Shown here piece after piece: positions 5,556 to 7,356 of a stretch of DNA of 7,356 nt. Every line of letters starts with the position of its first letter. Position 1 is the stretch's first letter. This stretch comes from Bacteroidota bacterium (GTDB lineage: Bacteria > Bacteroidota > Bacteroidia > Flavobacteriales_F > PHOS-HE28). The notes under the pieces are model-generated. The model made no database searches. It was given only the letters and a program-made list of their open reading frames with translations, and had not been told where the DNA came from. The stretch lies in the NCBI GenBank assembly GCA_023412755.1, contig JAEZCB010000012.1:1-7356 (forward strand), in the 5' to 3' direction. The translations under genes were made by a program, and so were the position numbers.

Positions 5556-7343
5556 ATGGATGGCGCCCAGCGCGAAAAGCTAGATGTGCCGCCGGATACC
5601 GGTGAAATGAACGAAGCATCCGATCCGCTTCATCATCGGTATGCGGAGTTGGTCCTGCGCGCGCCTGCCGGTATGATCCTCGCCAATGAAAATGGCTCCA
5701 TCCTGGAATGCAATGATGCTCTTGCACGATCGCTGGGATACAGGGATCGCGAGGAACTGTTGAAGCAGCCTGCATCCCGTCTGTTCCGCAGCGCGGCGGA
5801 AGAAGAACAGCTATGGAACAAACTTCGCGACGATGGCCGATATCAGGAGGTGATCGTACTGCTCCATAAGAAGGGCATGGCTGTCCACATGGTAGCTGAT
5901 CTGGTGTTGGAGCGCCATGAACAAGGGCCATGGGAATTCCATGGTCAAATGCAACGGACCTTTGATGAGGAGGGTTTTGGAACGCTGTTGCCAACGATCG
6001 GCGGGTTCTTGGAACACATCCGGGATGGTGTATTGCTGATCACGGATGGTCGTGTACGGTATGCCAACGCGGCGGCCATTGGATCTTTAGGAAAAGATCC
6101 CACCGGTGATGTGATCCTCGATCTTTTCCAACGTGAGGATGGTGCCCGGGTGGATGCCATGCTGCGCGAATGCCTCGCAGTGGGATCCGCGCCACCACTC
6201 ACGGTAAGGACGAATGGCGATCAGCTTGAGATCAGTATCCTGGCCACCACGGCCGTTGTGGCCGGTGGAACGGTGGTCCAGTTCACCCTCCAGGATCAAA
6301 GCAGTGTTCGGGATCTGTTGAAGGAACGCAACCGGGTGCAGATGGTGGAAGAGGTGAACCAGGTGTTGCGGCTGGAGATCGCGGAACATCGCCGCACGCA
6401 GGAACAGTTGCGCCATTCCCGCCGGTTCGCGAAAAGCCTGGTGGATAGTTCCCTGGATATGATCATCGCCGCGGATCCCGAAGGGCGCATCACGGAATAC
6501 AATCCTGCGGCGGCCACCCGGTTCGGTTGGGAACCACGTGAAGCTCTTGGCCAGCGATCCATCATGTTGTACGCCGATCAAGTGCAGTTCGATCGCATTC
6601 AACAGGAATTGAATGAGCATGGTGTTTTCGCTGGTGAGATCCAGAACATCACGAAATATGGTGAAGTTTTCACCTCCTTCCTGGCAGCATCCCGCCTGTA
6701 TGATGAGGATGGGCAGTTGCTCGGTGCCATGGGCGTTTCCCGTGACATCACCCAGATGCTTCGCGATCAGGAAGCTTTGCGACTGAGCGAGGAACGCTAC
6801 CGTGATCTTTTTGAGAATGCCACGGACCTGATCCAAAGTGTGGATGGCCAGGGCCGTTTTGAATACGTGAACAACGCCTGGCGGAACGCTCTTGGTTATA
6901 CCGATGATGACTTGGATGCCATGTCCTGCATTGACGTGATCCATCCGGACCATCGGGAGACCTTTTCCAAGGTGTTCGAAGAGGTGATGTCACGAGGAGG
7001 TGTTGAGACCATCAGCACCGTATTCATTGGTAAGAACGGACAGCGGGTGTATGTGGAAGGCACGTTGAACACCCGTTCGAGGGAAGGCCGTACCATCGCC
7101 ATGCGCACCATTTTCCGCGATGTCACCAACATGCATCTGGCACGCGAAAAAGTACGGGCGCATGAAGCCAAACTAAGAGCACTCTTCGAGAGTAGCGAGC
7201 ACATGTTCTGGACGGTGGAACCAGGCATGCGGCTCACCTCTTTCAACCGCGGCTATGCGGATATGATAGAGCGGCTTCACGGCATGGAACCTTTGCTCGG
7301 CACGGATCCCAATAAGCCACGCAGATTAGCCGCAGTCTCATAA
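5556..7343 (+). CDS. Multi-PAS sensor protein, interrupted in its fifth PAS domain
   Basis: A soluble 595-residue protein composed of PAS domains with no signal peptide or membrane segment. Rough boundaries are PAS1 30-137 (AGMILANENGSILECNDALA), PAS2 148-248 (DGVLLITDGRVRYANAAA), a charged coiled-coil-like linker 250-290, PAS3 291-400 (DMIIAADPEGRITEYNPAAA, ending SRDIT), PAS4 411-526 (DLIQSVDGQGRFEYVNNAW, ending FRDVT), then a linker helix and the first 55 or so residues of PAS5 (from about 537, ALFESSEHMFWTVEPG). PAS5 stops after NKPRRLAAVS at TAA 7341-7343, in mid-domain. Such arrays normally lead into a histidine kinase or another output domain, which is missing here. The remaining 13 bases read SHKHISE in the +1 frame, so a frameshift is possible, though this is too short to prove. 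ATG 5556 lies 33 bases after the MORN gene. The ligands are not predictable; it is either a truncated sensor kinase or a kinase-less signalling adaptor. Confidence 0.85.
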   Translation: MDGAQREKLDVPPDTGEMNEASDPLHHRYAELVLRAPAGMILANENGSILECNDALARSLGYRDREELLKQPASRLFRSAAEEEQLWNKLRDDGRYQEVIVLLHKKGMAVHMVADLVLERHEQGPWEFHGQMQRTFDEEGFGTLLPTIGGFLEHIRDGVLLITDGRVRYANAAAIGSLGKDPTGDVILDLFQREDGARVDAMLRECLAVGSAPPLTVRTNGDQLEISILATTAVVAGGTVVQFTLQDQSSVRDLLKERNRVQMVEEVNQVLRLEIAEHRRTQEQLRHSRRFAKSLVDSSLDMIIAADPEGRITEYNPAAATRFGWEPREALGQRSIMLYADQVQFDRIQQELNEHGVFAGEIQNITKYGEVFTSFLAASRLYDEDGQLLGAMGVSRDITQMLRDQEALRLSEERYRDLFENATDLIQSVDGQGRFEYVNNAWRNALGYTDDDLDAMSCIDVIHPDHRETFSKVFEEVMSRGGVETISTVFIGKNGQRVYVEGTLNTRSREGRTIAMRTIFRDVTNMHLAREKVRAHEAKLRALFESSEHMFWTVEPGMRLTSFNRGYADMIERLHGMEPLLGTDPNKPRRLAAVS

Positions 7344-7356
7344 ACACATCTCCGAG

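Noticed and set aside
6087..6953. Antisense reading frame of 288 codons inside the PAS gene
   Set aside because: The plus strand encodes clear PAS domains; the antisense frame has no motif and arises from G+C-rich third positions.

Overview
The window looks like a stretch of a Bacteroidota (Bacteroidia) chromosome with G+C content a little above half. The grounds are signal peptides ending in -AQ, start codons without Shine-Dalgarno sequences, TAnnTTTG/TAnnTTCG-type -7 boxes, a YwqK-type MORN-repeat exported protein, a TlpA-like lipoprotein and a PA-inserted M28 peptidase. I cannot place it reliably below class. No phage, IS element, CRISPR array, rRNA or tRNA gene was recognised.

Layout. 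(1) Positions 1-250 hold a broken remnant that resembles a DNA alkylation repair (AlkD-like) gene: an N-terminal piece in one frame is joined near position 98 to a C-terminal piece in another frame, and the middle is missing. (2) 299-1582 (+) encodes a lipoprotein with two tandem, roughly 95-residue repeats ahead of a TlpA-like thioredoxin domain (CSNC). (3) It converges tail-to-tail, with no intergenic base, on a minus-strand pair: rpiB (3549-3103) followed 11 nt later by a secreted M28 metallopeptidase (3091-1583). (4) 3550-3983 is the only long non-coding stretch. It is crowded with GATC and carries three GAACGATCG palindromic copies, then changes abruptly to an AT-richer leader with a good -7 box. 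(5) 3984-5522 (+) encodes an exported protein made of about 18 MORN/YwqK repeats. (6) 5556-7343 (+) encodes a cytoplasmic array of four complete PAS domains and a fifth that is cut off by a stop codon; no kinase domain follows before the window ends.

The genes do not form one obvious pathway. rpiB and the peptidase are probably co-transcribed. The lipoprotein, the peptidase and the MORN protein are all envelope or secreted proteins, while the PAS protein is a sensor fragment. The signals most worth a second look are the roughly four-fold excess of GATC and its clustering in the non-coding region, the identical TAnnTTCG-N4-ATG arrangement before rpiB and the PAS gene (suggesting near-leaderless mRNAs), the broken ends of the AlkD-like and PAS genes, and the duplicated N-terminal module of the thioredoxin lipoprotein. 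I see no convincing evidence for a wholly new multi-gene system.
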